NCBI GenBank assembly: GCA_015039365.1
Contig: WION01000197.1
Location: forward strand, 1 to 64,000
DNA: 64,000 nucleotides
Direction: 5' to 3'
Origin: Amanita rubescens
Taxonomy: Eukaryota > Basidiomycota > Agaricomycetes > Agaricales > Amanitaceae
Shown: piece after piece, positions 44,368 through 54,296 of the stretch
How the letters are laid out: each line of letters begins with the position of its first letter
Position numbering within the stretch: the stretch's first letter is position 1
The notes under the pieces: generated by a model
The model's database searches: none
Told to the model about the DNA's origin: nothing
Seen by the model: only the letters and a program-made list of their open reading frames with translations
Program-made: the position numbers and the translations under genes

Positions 44368-45424
44368 ATGCGCGTTACCATTGTTACTTTTGCATTCCTC
44401 TTGGTCAGTGCCGTCCTCGCGACGCCCATCTATTTCACACGCGGTGATACTACCGCTTCACTTGTGGTAAGTTATTGACCGAACTCTTGCCGACTATTCT
44501 AAACTGATGGCATTATTAGAAACGAACCAAACCCATCCAACGTACCCCCTCTACCTCCGCCGGAAAGGCGCCCTCCACTTCCCCGAGACGGGGCTCTGTA
44601 AGCGGAGGTGGACCTGTAAGTTGTACTGCCTAGGTATGCTATCTGACGAGCTGAATTATTTTCTAGAAAACAGGCAAGACAGGCCAGGGCAAGTCCCGCA
44701 ATACGATTTGCAAGCGGGCTACCGCAAGCGAGCTTGTAAAGGCCCTCCGCGCGATCAACGGACCAGAAATCGGCGCTGGACAATTTGGCAAATCTTACCG
44801 CCTTAAATTTGAGGGCCAGAATGCTGTTGTTAAGGTTGTCAAGACGAAAGGCAATGAGGAGCTTGTCCCACAAGAGGTGGCAACTCTTACAACAGTCGGT
44901 CAGTTCCTCGCCTGGGGACGTAGGCCGGCTGAGGAAGGCTTGGAGGGACTGGATTACATCGTAATGCCCGACATGGGTGATCATTATGACAAAGTGCCAG
45001 GGTTGACGAAAGATGAGGCCACGAACTTGATGTATGAAGCGAGAGAGCGCTACCAGCATGATCACCAGTTAACTCATGCGTAAGTCTTTTGGAGGTCGGC
45101 TGAAGCAAGTTTCTTACGGTTGTTCACAGCGATCTCCATCTTGGAAACGCTCTGTTTAAGAAAATTAATGGGAAAATTGTGTGCTACCTGATCGACTGGT
45201 TATGGTCAGGGTCTGGTCACTATACCCATCCTGGGGAGCCGCTCGCTATCTCAGCTAATGATTGCGTTTTTGATCCGTGGGCTACCAATTCGGACTCGGA
45301 GGAGCACTCGTCTGGGTCAGAAGGGTATATGGCTGATCGGTCCTCACCACCCCACCAGGGTTCATCACCCCACATGGGTTCGTCACCACCCCACCCGGGT
45401 TCGTCACCACACAGTTCGGGTTAA
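44368..45424 (+). CDS. Secreted kinase-like protein, copy 2
   Basis: Four exons. Signal peptide MRVTIVTFAFLLVSAVLA before TPIYFT, then a basic Ser/Pro/Gly-rich linker, then a complete set of kinase-like motifs: IGAGQFGKSY (glycine-rich loop), NAVVKVV (ATP-site lysine), VPQEVATL helix, LDYIVMPDMG hinge, HQLTHADLHLGNALF spanning the last intron (HxDxxxxN catalytic loop) and CYLIDW (metal-binding Asp). The tail has five Ser-Ser-Pro-His-type repeats (SSPPHQG, SSPHMG, SSPPHPG). The catalytic residues are all present, so an active secreted or luminal phosphotransferase is plausible. It resembles APH/RIO-like atypical kinases. Same intron positions as copy 1 at 15.6 kb. Confidence 0.77.
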
Positions 45425-46025
45425 CGTCAGAGATGTGAGGAGTATCTACTTTTCAACTGTCACTTTACTGCGCTGCAATGATAATATTATACTGGCGACT
45501 GGTACCTATACAACGCTTTGGTCTCACCACTTTGGCAATGATAGCTAGCCGTTCGTGTTCACCGCTTAGGCAACAACAGAACACCATGAAACCGCAGGCG
45601 ATTCCACTGTCCGAGTTTGAAACGAGCTTTCATTTCTCCATATTATTTACTGATTATATAGCTAGTATAGTGTAAGTGTGGGTAGTTCCGTGACTGGGAG
45701 CCATGCAAGGCAGTCCCCAGGCTGCATTGCGAAGAGGGCACACTGATCCAGCTAAGGTTTGATCACCACTCTGACCACTGCGACGAGCTCTTTCAAGTTC
45801 CGCGATCAGTGATGCCGCGGCAGCTTATCAACTGGCGTCTCTTGCTCAGCACGGTTAAGCTTTATGCAGCGTCGACTTCGATTGCTCTGTGTATACGCTC
45901 TCTATGCGCAGTTCATCGTCGACGTCAGCGTAACATCGCACTCCCTCTGTATCTTCCTGCGCCTGCTCTCTCCTCGTCCCCTCCGCCTTCAATCCGTTGT
46001 TGCACCGCGTCTACGACCAAATAAC
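45425..46025. other. Unassigned region
   Basis: About 600 bp after the kinase-like gene with no supported gene or repeat; a short plus-strand frame at 45809-46024 is low complexity and unsupported. Confidence 0.35.
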
Positions 46026-46029
46026 CAAC

Positions 46030-46665
46030 TGTGTACGTTCTGAAACTTATCGTAGTGGATATGAATGAGCATGTTTCATGCTGCAGTATTGACAGGGAAC
46101 TGCCAACACGAGATTATTAGATATATGGAATGCCCCAATTATGTATGAGCAATAATGGTACATACGAGGTCCATTAGGGTACATTAGAAATAATAACGTA
46201 CACTAAAGCTTGAATAACATATTTAGACTGGGGGATGTGGTGCTTGTAGACGTCACTAAAACTGTAACACATTTCCCAATTTGCAAAACCTCCACATGAA
46301 CAGCGTTTACACGACTGCTTGCCGATATTAATCTCTATGCGCCCGTTCTCGATGGATCACGCGAGGACGAAATTGCTTATCCTGCACTTATCGCGGCGCT
46401 TCTCAAATGTACACCCCAGCTGGAGATTAAGCACGTAACACCACCTACGGCTTTGGGTGTGGTCAAGGGACGAGCAGCATCGGAGATTTCATTGGATATT
46501 CGATTGCCGAGGCTGAGGCATCTGGAAGTATCTGTTCCTGGGCTTGATTGGGTGTATCACGCGCCTATGGTCGAAGAATTGTATTTATAGATGGCTCGGG
46601 TGAGCAGGAATATGAAGAGAGTGAACGGCTTGATGACGAATGGGGCGATGAGGATACAACAATGG
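46030..46665 (+). pseudogene. Second copy of the F-box-linked LRR-like fragment
   Basis: Starts with a match to the 3' end of the plus-strand F-box gene (TTATCGT..TGGATATGAATGA at 46050 and AGTATTGACAGGGAACTGCC at 46085) and continues to match 43015-43545, including AGGTCCATTAGGGTACATTA and CGAGGCTGAGGCATCTGG. It carries its own deletions and an internal TAG (46588). A diverged, inactive segmental copy. Confidence 0.65.
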
Positions 46666-47140
46666 TGCGCAATGCATCGTTTATGAAGAAAATTCCGAGC
46701 CCGGTGAAGAAGAAGATGGCGTCTGTCGGTGCTGCAGCGTTTAGGATAATATTGACACCCATTGATACTGCCAAGACTACGTTGCAGACGATGGGGAAGG
46801 GAGGGATGACGAGTCTAACGAATCGGGTAAGTGTTTGGAAGTGGTGTTAGGCCGACTAATGTGCGATTGTAGATCCAGACGATGTTGGAACGTTGTGGCA
46901 CGGGACGGTTGCTACTGCTGCTGCAACCTCTGTTGGGCATTATCCGGTTCGCGTTTTTCAGCTTAAATCACCTTAATAGTTTCTGACGTGTTATCGTTAT
47001 TAAAGTGGTTCTGAGCATACAATTATCTTGATGCTCATTTTCCGCAACCGCATACAACTTTAGAAAAGGTGCTGCGGTATGCCCTGATTGGTTTGGTCGC
47101 ATCCCTTGTTTCTAACACGCTATCCAATTCTCTAGGTGTT
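46666..47140 (+). pseudogene. Fragment of a mitochondrial carrier family gene
   Basis: Encodes GAAAFRIILTPIDTAKTTLQ, whose PIDTAKTTLQ is the carrier PxD/ExxK/R signature, then across an intron LWHGTVATAAATSVGHYPV, and after a gap VLRYALIGLVASLVSNTLSN. These are successive parts of a carrier that exchanges metabolites across the inner mitochondrial membrane. Only the middle and later repeats are present, out of frame with one another, and fused to the decayed F-box-linked fragment. Confidence 0.6.
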
Positions 47141-48140
47141 GTCGAGCAAGGCAAGAGTTCCAGCGCTCGAAGCCGTGTCGCCAAACCGAGAAATGGGAGC
47201 CTGTACGAGAGCGACTGCGAATCCGTGGTAGAAACGTTTCCAACCTCCGTATTCGTAAAGATCGAGAAAGCTTCTGTAGCTGTCGTTCCGTTTCAATGTT
47301 CATTATGGTCCTTGGAGGCTAGCATCTTTTAGCTAGGAAAACAAAACTATCGGTATATATAAAAACGCAGATATTATGGTTGTCTCACCTCCGAGAGTCC
47401 CACTCTTGCGACCACGTTGTTTTCTTCCCAGCTTCAGCTTGGCGAGCGACCAAGATATTGTCTTCCCTTCACGAGTCAGCGACTCCAAAGCATGTCGTTT
47501 GTCGACAGCGCGTACACTTGCAGAAGCCGCATCGCCATAAGTTATAGTTCCGTGCCGTTGTTTAATAACTTACTTCTGACGAAACGGTTTTCGCTGAGCT
47601 TTGTCTGCATCCTTTTTCGTACTCGCCAGTTCTTTTCTCAACGCTTCCAACCTTTTTCTAAGAATTTATAGTCATTGTCCGATCGTAAATGAAGGTTTTC
47701 AAGAACTTACCTTGCCCTCCAACACTTTCTCCGCTTTCTCGAGAGCCTTTTAAGCCTGTATTACGGTCGTTTTGGCTTTATAATTTAGCTTGATCCGCAC
47801 GCGCAGTTTCGAGTGCCTTGTCATGTTTTTTCTTCTTTATGTTCCTTGCATAACTCTGCAATTCATCTGGACGACAATACAGGTGTTATTCTCCATAGAT
47901 TCTTCCTATACATGCAACCGGACATACCTTTTTGTCATAGATCAACTCGAACTTCTCAGCCTCGGCCCTTGGTGCCGCCCGGCGCGAGTCATCCGTGAAC
48001 GCGTGACGCGTGACGCTCCTATCACAGCTGACAGGGCGTGGAGGCAAAAGCGGAGGAGACGCGCAGTGGGAGGTGAGCACCAGTGAGTGGATGGGGAAGA
48101 GTTGGACCTGATCGCGAGACGAAGAGGCGGAAGCAGACAA
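47141..48140 (-). pseudogene. Remnant of a coiled-coil protein gene
   Basis: On minus, KFELIYDKK, a 60-70 nt intron, then a Lys/Glu-rich coiled-coil stretch (YARNIKKKKHDKALETARAD) ending in a TAA at about 47780, then LEALRKELASTKKDADKAQ near 47590-47650. The pieces fit one protein but need at least one stop removed. Family not identified. Confidence 0.4.
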
Positions 48141-48825
48141 GGCAAGAATGTGCGTCGGAAAATCGGCTTGTTCCGAAGTTGGTTGTCAACTGCAGGCCTA
48201 GGTCCAAATTCGATTCGAAGATATTAGTCACAGCGAGCAACCTGTTGCTTATTCAAATCCGTCATGATCAACAGGTGCACATATATACGAACCTGTCATT
48301 GACATCATGGTAAGCTAAAAGAAGCTCTTAGCATCGTACATTGTTTCGGTAGGAATTGGCTTACTGTTGACGAAGTTGCAGCCTGAGACCCCATCGCACA
48401 CTGCGAAACAATCTGGAAACAAGTTAAAAGGAGGGCGTAGATTCCCCAGCGTGGTGAATCCCTCTCGGATGAGACCGTACCGCTTCCTCCATTGCCCCAG
48501 CTTTGGCCTTGAAACAATCCAATCATAACGCGCGAAAATCCATCGTGCAGTCACCAGTTGAAAGGGTTGCTTGGGGCTGTAGGCATGGTGCTGTTGGAAG
48601 GAAAATGAAGGGAGGCTGAGTGTGCACGCGGGACAAAACAATTCCCGCAGGCTGGCTAAGCCTATTTTTAGGCTCCAGCGCCGCTGCGGGTCAGCTCAGA
48701 GCCGCTTTGCCTGCATCTTCTGCCCACTCACTCCTCTCGCCGCTCGCTCTGGCCTCCGACTCTACCGCACACGCACTGGCACGCAAGATACCGAGTCCTT
48801 TCAGGCCTCGGAATCGGAACTCACG
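48141..48825. other. Unassigned region
   Basis: About 680 bp upstream of the TET/JBP-like gene. Open frames on both strands are short and overlapping. It may contain the promoter; nothing else is recognised. Confidence 0.35.
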
Positions 48826-50098
48826 ATGGTATATTCCCTACCCGAGCCAATGTTGCTAAAGAAAGGTAAGCTCAAGTTGAACAAGAAGAACAACTTACCT
48901 CTGACATAGGAAAGAACGTTCGGATTCTTCCCTCGGATATTGCGGAGCGTGAAGAAGGGGTGTCCCGAAATTCCTTGAAGACGGGCCAGAAAAGAGGTCG
49001 GATGAGCCAGCGAGCGAGAAGGGAGAAACAGGAAAGGGATAAGGAAAAGATTAGGAAGGCGCGTCGGAAGGCCGAGTCTCATTGGGGTACGTTTCATTTC
49101 CTCCCGATCGGCTCGTACTGACAAACCCTTTCCAGAAACGTATCTTGTCGCGGCAACGCCAAATGAACTCATTCAGTGCAGGAATAATCAAGCGGCAATG
49201 AACCTGAAGCTGATGAAATACGATCTGGACACATCTGGCTATGTCAGCCAAACCGGTAACATTCGCCTCCCTTGCCCGCCGGTATTTTTCGACTCGAATA
49301 CCGAACGCGGATACATTAAAGACATAACGCAAAAAGTAATTTGTTGCGGTATTAAGCCGCTCTTTTTGATACAAAAATTCGTCAATGTCATAGGTGAAAA
49401 GGTAGCTGCTAAAATTCGAGATAAATGGGCCAGCTTCATGGATACGAAGCCCAAAGCACACAATATCGAAAAATCAACTGGGAGATCTAGTGTAACTAAA
49501 TCGTACCATCTCGGTATTTGGCGTCGGAGCAGCAAACGCGCGTTTATCACTGCCGATACCCGCTTCAAGAAAAAGGTGCAGAAACGGCAATGCATGAACT
49601 TTTTGCGCTGCGTTCAGCGTCACGTCGCGCCAGCATTGAGACGGTTAATTAGGCGATATACAGGGAAAGAATGGATAAGGAGGGAGCGGTGAGTGATAAT
49701 ATCACATTACATTGTGATGCTGTCTGATGGGTTAAAACAGAATGGCTGAATATATTAAAGCGAAAAAGTTGACCGCTTCAGTCCCTGAGCTCAACTTTCT
49801 CGGGGCTTTTACGACGGTTGCCGTGACAAATGGAGTCAGCGACATCATGCATACCGACCGCAACGATGCTGGCTTGACTTGGGTAGTGCCGGTTGGGAAG
49901 TGGGAAGGAGGGGATCTTTGCATCCCCCAATTTGGAATCAAAATTCCGATGAAAGAGGGTGACGCAGTCGCCTTTCAAGCGAACTTTCTAGCTCATATGA
50001 GCTCCGAACTTATTAGTGGTGATCGCTTGGCGCTGACCTGCTTCACTGATCGCAACATCTTTTTGGATTCAATGAAATGGCGTAAACGAAGGTGGTAA
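48826..50098 (+). CDS. TET/JBP-like 2-oxoglutarate/Fe(II) dioxygenase
   Basis: Four exons (start 48826; introns at about 48875-48908, 49086-49136 and 49690-49739) encoding about 375 residues. The N-terminal part is basic and helical (SQRARREKQERDKEKIRKAR), a possible DNA- or nucleus-targeting segment. The C-terminal domain has the double-stranded beta-helix signature: HTD (iron ligands, about residue 295), GKWEGGDLCIPQFGIKIP, EGDAVAFQANFLAHM (distal His ligand) and SGDRLALTCFTD, with the Arg that would bind 2-oxoglutarate. Fungal TET/JBP proteins oxidise 5-methyl-pyrimidines and are expanded in agaricomycetes together with KDZ-class transposons. Here no KDZ transposase adjoins it. No stops or frameshifts. 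Family fairly sure; substrate inferred. Confidence 0.7.
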
Positions 50099-50129
50099 AT
50101 AATCATATTAATTAAGGTACCGCACTTGA

Positions 50130-50352
50130 TTGTCACTAATACTATCCTTGATCTCATGAGACAAATTTGGTCATGTCACCTGTATGCCCGGCTCAAGAGC
50201 CATCCTTCGGTAGGATATCGAACAAGGGACGGGACCGTTACAACGAACGGTGGCACTCCATCATGTTAATACATGGCGATGATCAAAGACAATACTCATA
50301 CTTCATGTTTCTCCCTCCCTAACGACGACAAGCAGAGACTAGTACTACAGTA
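50130..50352 (+). repeat. Dispersed repeat, copy 1, at a duplication breakpoint
   Basis: Matches 56340-56588: TTGATTGTCACTAATACTAT, GCCATCCTTCG.TAGGAT, AACAAGGGACGGGACCGTTA, ACATGGCGATGATCA and ACGACGACAAGCAGAGACTA. It ends a few bases before the point (about 50357) where the truncated farnesyltransferase beta copy begins. It may have been a site of recombination. Confidence 0.75.
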
Positions 50353-50356
50353 ACTT

Positions 50357-51850
50357 CTCCAAGTAGGGTTGGATTCCGGCAATAAGCGACGGTTCGTGAT
50401 TTGCGTATCCAATGTTGATGGAAGAAAAAAACGACAGGTCGATCGACAAAATTCTAACTTGGCAACACCCGGAAGGCGGGTTTGGTGGAGGACCTGGACA
50501 GGCGGCTCATCTACTTCCAACGTATGCAGCCGTCTGTGCGTTGGCTATCGTTGGGAGACCGGGGCCAAATGGTGGATGGGATCAGATCAACCGGTGAGTT
50601 TCACGAGTCTCTGTCAGCGGATATAGCTAAGGTTTTCGAGAGCGAGAAGATGTACGGATTCTTTATGAGTCTGAAGCAGAAAGACGGGTCATTTCTCGTG
50701 ACGAAACATGGTGAAGTGGATGTTCGGTGCGTTCTAAGCTGCTCTATGTGCGTTCTGACTTCTCATGCCTGTTTTGCAGAGGCATTTATTGTCTAATAGT
50801 AACGGCGATTCTATTGGACATCCTTACTCCAGAGCTCGTTGAAGGAACAGCGGAATTCATTGCTTCATGCCAGACATACGAAGGCGGGTTTTCTTCCTCG
50901 TCACAACCCTACTTCTCTGCAGGCCCAACCCCCTCGCTTCTAACTTGGCCACGTCCTGCTATGGGAGAGGCGCATGGCGGCTACACTTTTTGCTCTCTCG
51001 CGTCTTGGGTAGCACTTCAACCCGTCTTGAACCATTCTCAATCCACATCAGCATCGATAGATCTCCCAAATTTAGTTCGTTGGCGTGCTCATATGCAAGG
51101 AAACGAGATCGAGATCGGCGGTTTTAGAGGTCGAACGAACAAATTAGTGGATGAGTGCTATTCTTGGTGGTGCGGTGGATCGTTCTCGCTACTCGAAGCG
51201 CTGGGTGTGCATGCTAACGCAGGCTTGACGGCCGATCATCATGATAAAGGTTCCACCATTCCTACTGCACCTGATATCCCTGATGATATATGGGACGATC
51301 TGGACGGTATGGATTCTCTCTACGACAGGGAAGCATTGCAGCAATACCTTCTATATGCATGTCAGCACCCAACTGGTGGATTGAGAGACAAGCCGCCCAA
51401 GTAAGACAATTATCCAAGGATGTATCCCGAGTCTACTAACATGGTTTAAAGAAACCCAGATTCCTACCACACGTTGTATTGCTTGTCCGGTCTTTCATCT
51501 GCTCAGCATCGCGTCGTGCCATCCCCAGCTCGTCGATCTGAATTAACAAGTTGTTGGAAACACAATTCGCGTGCGTTTTCCGGAACGAACGAGGATTTGA
51601 GAAGAGAAGTTTTCTTGAGTATATTGGACTGGACGGAGGATGAGACAAGTACAAACATTGTTGGTGGACGTGCTAATCGAGTGGTATGCACTCTACGACT
51701 TTTTTTTCTTCTGCTTCTAGCGCTGACGTTTTACGCAAGAACGCGACGCATCCTATCACAAATCTAACCATTTCTCATACGGAAGGTAGAGTCATGGCCC
51801 ATTTTTATGTTCAATCAATACCTCCGAGAAGAAAAGTAGGGACGTTTTAG
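50357..51850 (+). pseudogene. 5'-truncated protein farnesyltransferase beta copy
   Basis: Homologous to the full gene at 61.5-63.3 kb in inverted orientation, but the first 110 or so residues are missing and the sequence upstream of 50357 is unrelated. A short indel relative to the full copy disturbs the frame just before MLMEEKNDRSIDKIL. Downstream the copy is intact: HPEGGFGGGPGQAAHLLPTY, GEVDVRG, SCQTYEGGFSS, EAHGGYTFCSLASW, WWCGG, HTLYCLSGLSS and the NATHPITNLTISH end, with zinc-ligand candidates D and C near 51151-51168 and H near 51466. Without the N-terminus it is unlikely to make a working subunit. Confidence 0.78.
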
Positions 51851-51931
51851 GTTCTGGTGGTAGTTCATTTTGTAAATATCAAAGAGTTCACAACGTGGAA
51901 TGGTAGACGATCAGACATTCGACACGGACTA

Positions 51932-52284
51932 CTAGTTACCAGTATTGAAATTTCCTCCATCTGAATCACCCGTTAAAGGAGCCTGGGGCCTACACAACCA
52001 CGATAAGCATGAAAATTTAAAGTAGAAACCCGATACGCACACGGGGAAAGAGAGGACTGGGCCGGACACGACTGGCGGTTCCACCACGATCACGCCTACT
52101 CTTCCAAGGGGAAATTTTTCATTGATACGTCGTTGAAGTTGTCTGTTGTCGTCATCATTAGTAGCACGCGGTCTCTTTTTCCCCAAGGCTGGGCAACGCA
52201 CCTGGATGAGCTTGACGATTGGACTGGTAAACCCAAGACCAACGGGATGAACAAAGTTGAGAAGAGGATCGTGGATGGGCGCAT
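51932..52284 (-). CDS. Small secreted protein, copy 1
   Basis: Start 52284, stop at 51932, three exons. Signal peptide MRPSTILFSTLFIPLVLG, then a serine run and, after a roughly 60-nt intron, LQRRINEKFPLGRVGVIVVE, then a short Asp/Gly-rich tail (TGDSDGGNFNTGN). The mature product is about 60 residues with no cysteine. Reading without splicing would give a different short protein. Copy 2 at 61101 has the same structure, which supports the splice model. Role unknown; small secreted proteins of this type are often effector candidates. Confidence 0.6.
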
Positions 52285-52520
52285 TGTATTTCCTAGCTGT
52301 GGTGGGCGCGTTAATTGGTAAATCAAGCAGGGTGATAGGATGTGAGACTTACTGTCCTGCACTGAAGGATAAAGCTGATCACAGTTAGCTCTACTGTCCG
52401 CTAAAAGCTGGAACTGGACTCACCGGCCTGCGCTAAGATGGAAGAGTTGTGTTCGAACTTCCCACAGCCTCCTGCCGTGACGCGTGACGTGTACTTGACT
52501 GCGCACGCTACGATAAGGCT

Positions 52521-54296
52521 AGCTGCTGTAAATCGTCCATACTACTGAGCTGAGCATATATGCAACCATTGCTCTCGTCCACAGAATTTGAAATGCCAGC
52601 GCAGTGCAGTACTTGTCTTCCTCTTTGACGAGGTACCGCAGTTCATCCTGCTGATTCCTGCACCGAGATGAGGCATCGTGCTCGGATATGGTACCGCTTG
52701 ATGAGGATAGTACGATCAGCATGTGGAGGTAATCCACACCCGAGGATTGGACGACCCAGCGTGGTTTCTTGAAGGCATATGATCCGATCCGAATTCGTTC
52801 GGGGGTACTCCTTGCTCAATGCGTACGTCACGCTGCATCCCAACGCAGGCATCCTAGGCTTCTCTGAATTCGCAATCTCCTCGAGCTTGTTAGTAAACAC
52901 GAAGCTCTCGGAAATCTCCGAAACTTTCGATAAAACAGGTCGGATCGGTAATTGTTGCGGCCCTTTGTGGAAATACGAATGCAAATCCGTTCCAGCGCTT
53001 TTCGTCCCTTCCACCTCAATGTCGTCGCATTGTACATACCAAACTGCGCGTCTCCCAACCCGGGATCCACAGCTCTTCTGAATCCGTATTGGCACCGACG
53101 ATCGTGTAGCCGCCGGCCGGGCGGTGCACAGACCATTACTTTCAGTTCTTGGGAAGAAGTAGCGAGAGTCGAACCAGCAGGGTTGGAGGACAACAGAGAC
53201 GATCCGTGCTTGGAATTTTCCGAGATGGAAGAAGGAACGCGATGCCAAAACAAAGGGTAGCCTCTCCACGCCAACTCTTGAGCAAGAGCAGTGCAATTTG
53301 GCTTCGAGGCGTGAGATCGATCGTACCGGGAGGTAAACCTTTCTTGGGTCTCGTCAAGTTCCAGTACCATTTCGGCTAATACGTGGCGGGCGCTTCCGGC
53401 TCCTCCTGCTCCTTCCGCTTTGTTCTTTTCCTGGCTCAAATCGAGTAGAGAGAACCACGGTTCTTGAACAATGACCAATTCTGGATCCTTCCTAACCTCG
53501 TTCCATCACGCAAACCGCAGGTCTGGATCCAGGCTTTTAGATCCAGACGATAACACCATCGGTAGGTCATTATCGTCAGTGCCCACTTTTCCTTTGTCGT
53601 CGAAGTAATTCTAGCCTTCTTTGCTCGAGAATTCGAGTGGACAGCCGTTGAGTGTTGGGTCCGAATGCGGCATAAGGTGTCCTGTTCCAATTTGACGTTG
53701 GGATGCATATGTCCATGGGTGAGTTGGCGGAAGTTTCCCAAGTTCTATTCATCGTTTTCGTTTTCGTTTCCGTTGCCATCCCAATTCATCTCGGAATGAT
53801 AATTCACCCGAAGAGAAGAATCCTCCATGTCCATCCTGACCCTCGTCAGCTTTTCCACCGTTTCCGTATCTTCTCGTTCCCTCACCTGCTCCTTGCACGC
53901 GCGATAAGATCAACGATAGCCTCAACCGCTTCGACCAGGCTTTCCACTTGTACCAGCAAGGGAGTATTCATTTTTGACGCGGGCGTGATTGAAAGGTTGT
54001 GGCCCAAAGCGTGATGATGGAAAAGGGCTAGGTGCGCAAAGCTGGAGAAAGCGTTGAACGTGAACAGTCCGGACTCTGTTGCACCGTGCGGGACGAGATC
54101 CTGTCGACGTTGAGACGCGAGTGGTAGACGAGTACGGCGTTGCCAGTGAGCAGGCGTTCAATTTTCGGGTGACGAGCGAGGGAGTGAGGCTGGTGAGGTG
54201 GCCTCTGACAACGACTTGAACACGCCGAGTCTTACGATCTATTACAATTGTAATGTCTACAATGAACGTAGTCGGTGCTGACTAAGCTTTACAAAG
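52521..54296. other. Region with probable decayed minus-strand coding sequence
   Basis: Several minus-strand segments look coding but sit in shifting frames: LVPHGATESGLFTFNAFSSF followed by AHLALFHHHALGH (54090-54000), LARHPKIERLLTGNAVLVYH (about 54170), FVFTNKLEEIANSEKPRMPA (about 52870) and LAEMVLELDETQERFTSRYD (about 53350). I could not join them into one open gene and do not recognise the family. A degraded gene, or one with unusual introns, is likely. Confidence 0.35.

Larger units (their letters stand above)
50357..52520. repeat. Left arm of a 2.2-kb inverted duplication
   Basis: The segment is repeated in reverse at about 60862-63062. Both arms contain the farnesyltransferase beta gene (truncated here) and the small secreted protein gene. 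Differences are a few percent by eye, with small indels. The arms flank about 8.3 kb of single-copy sequence. Confidence 0.85.
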
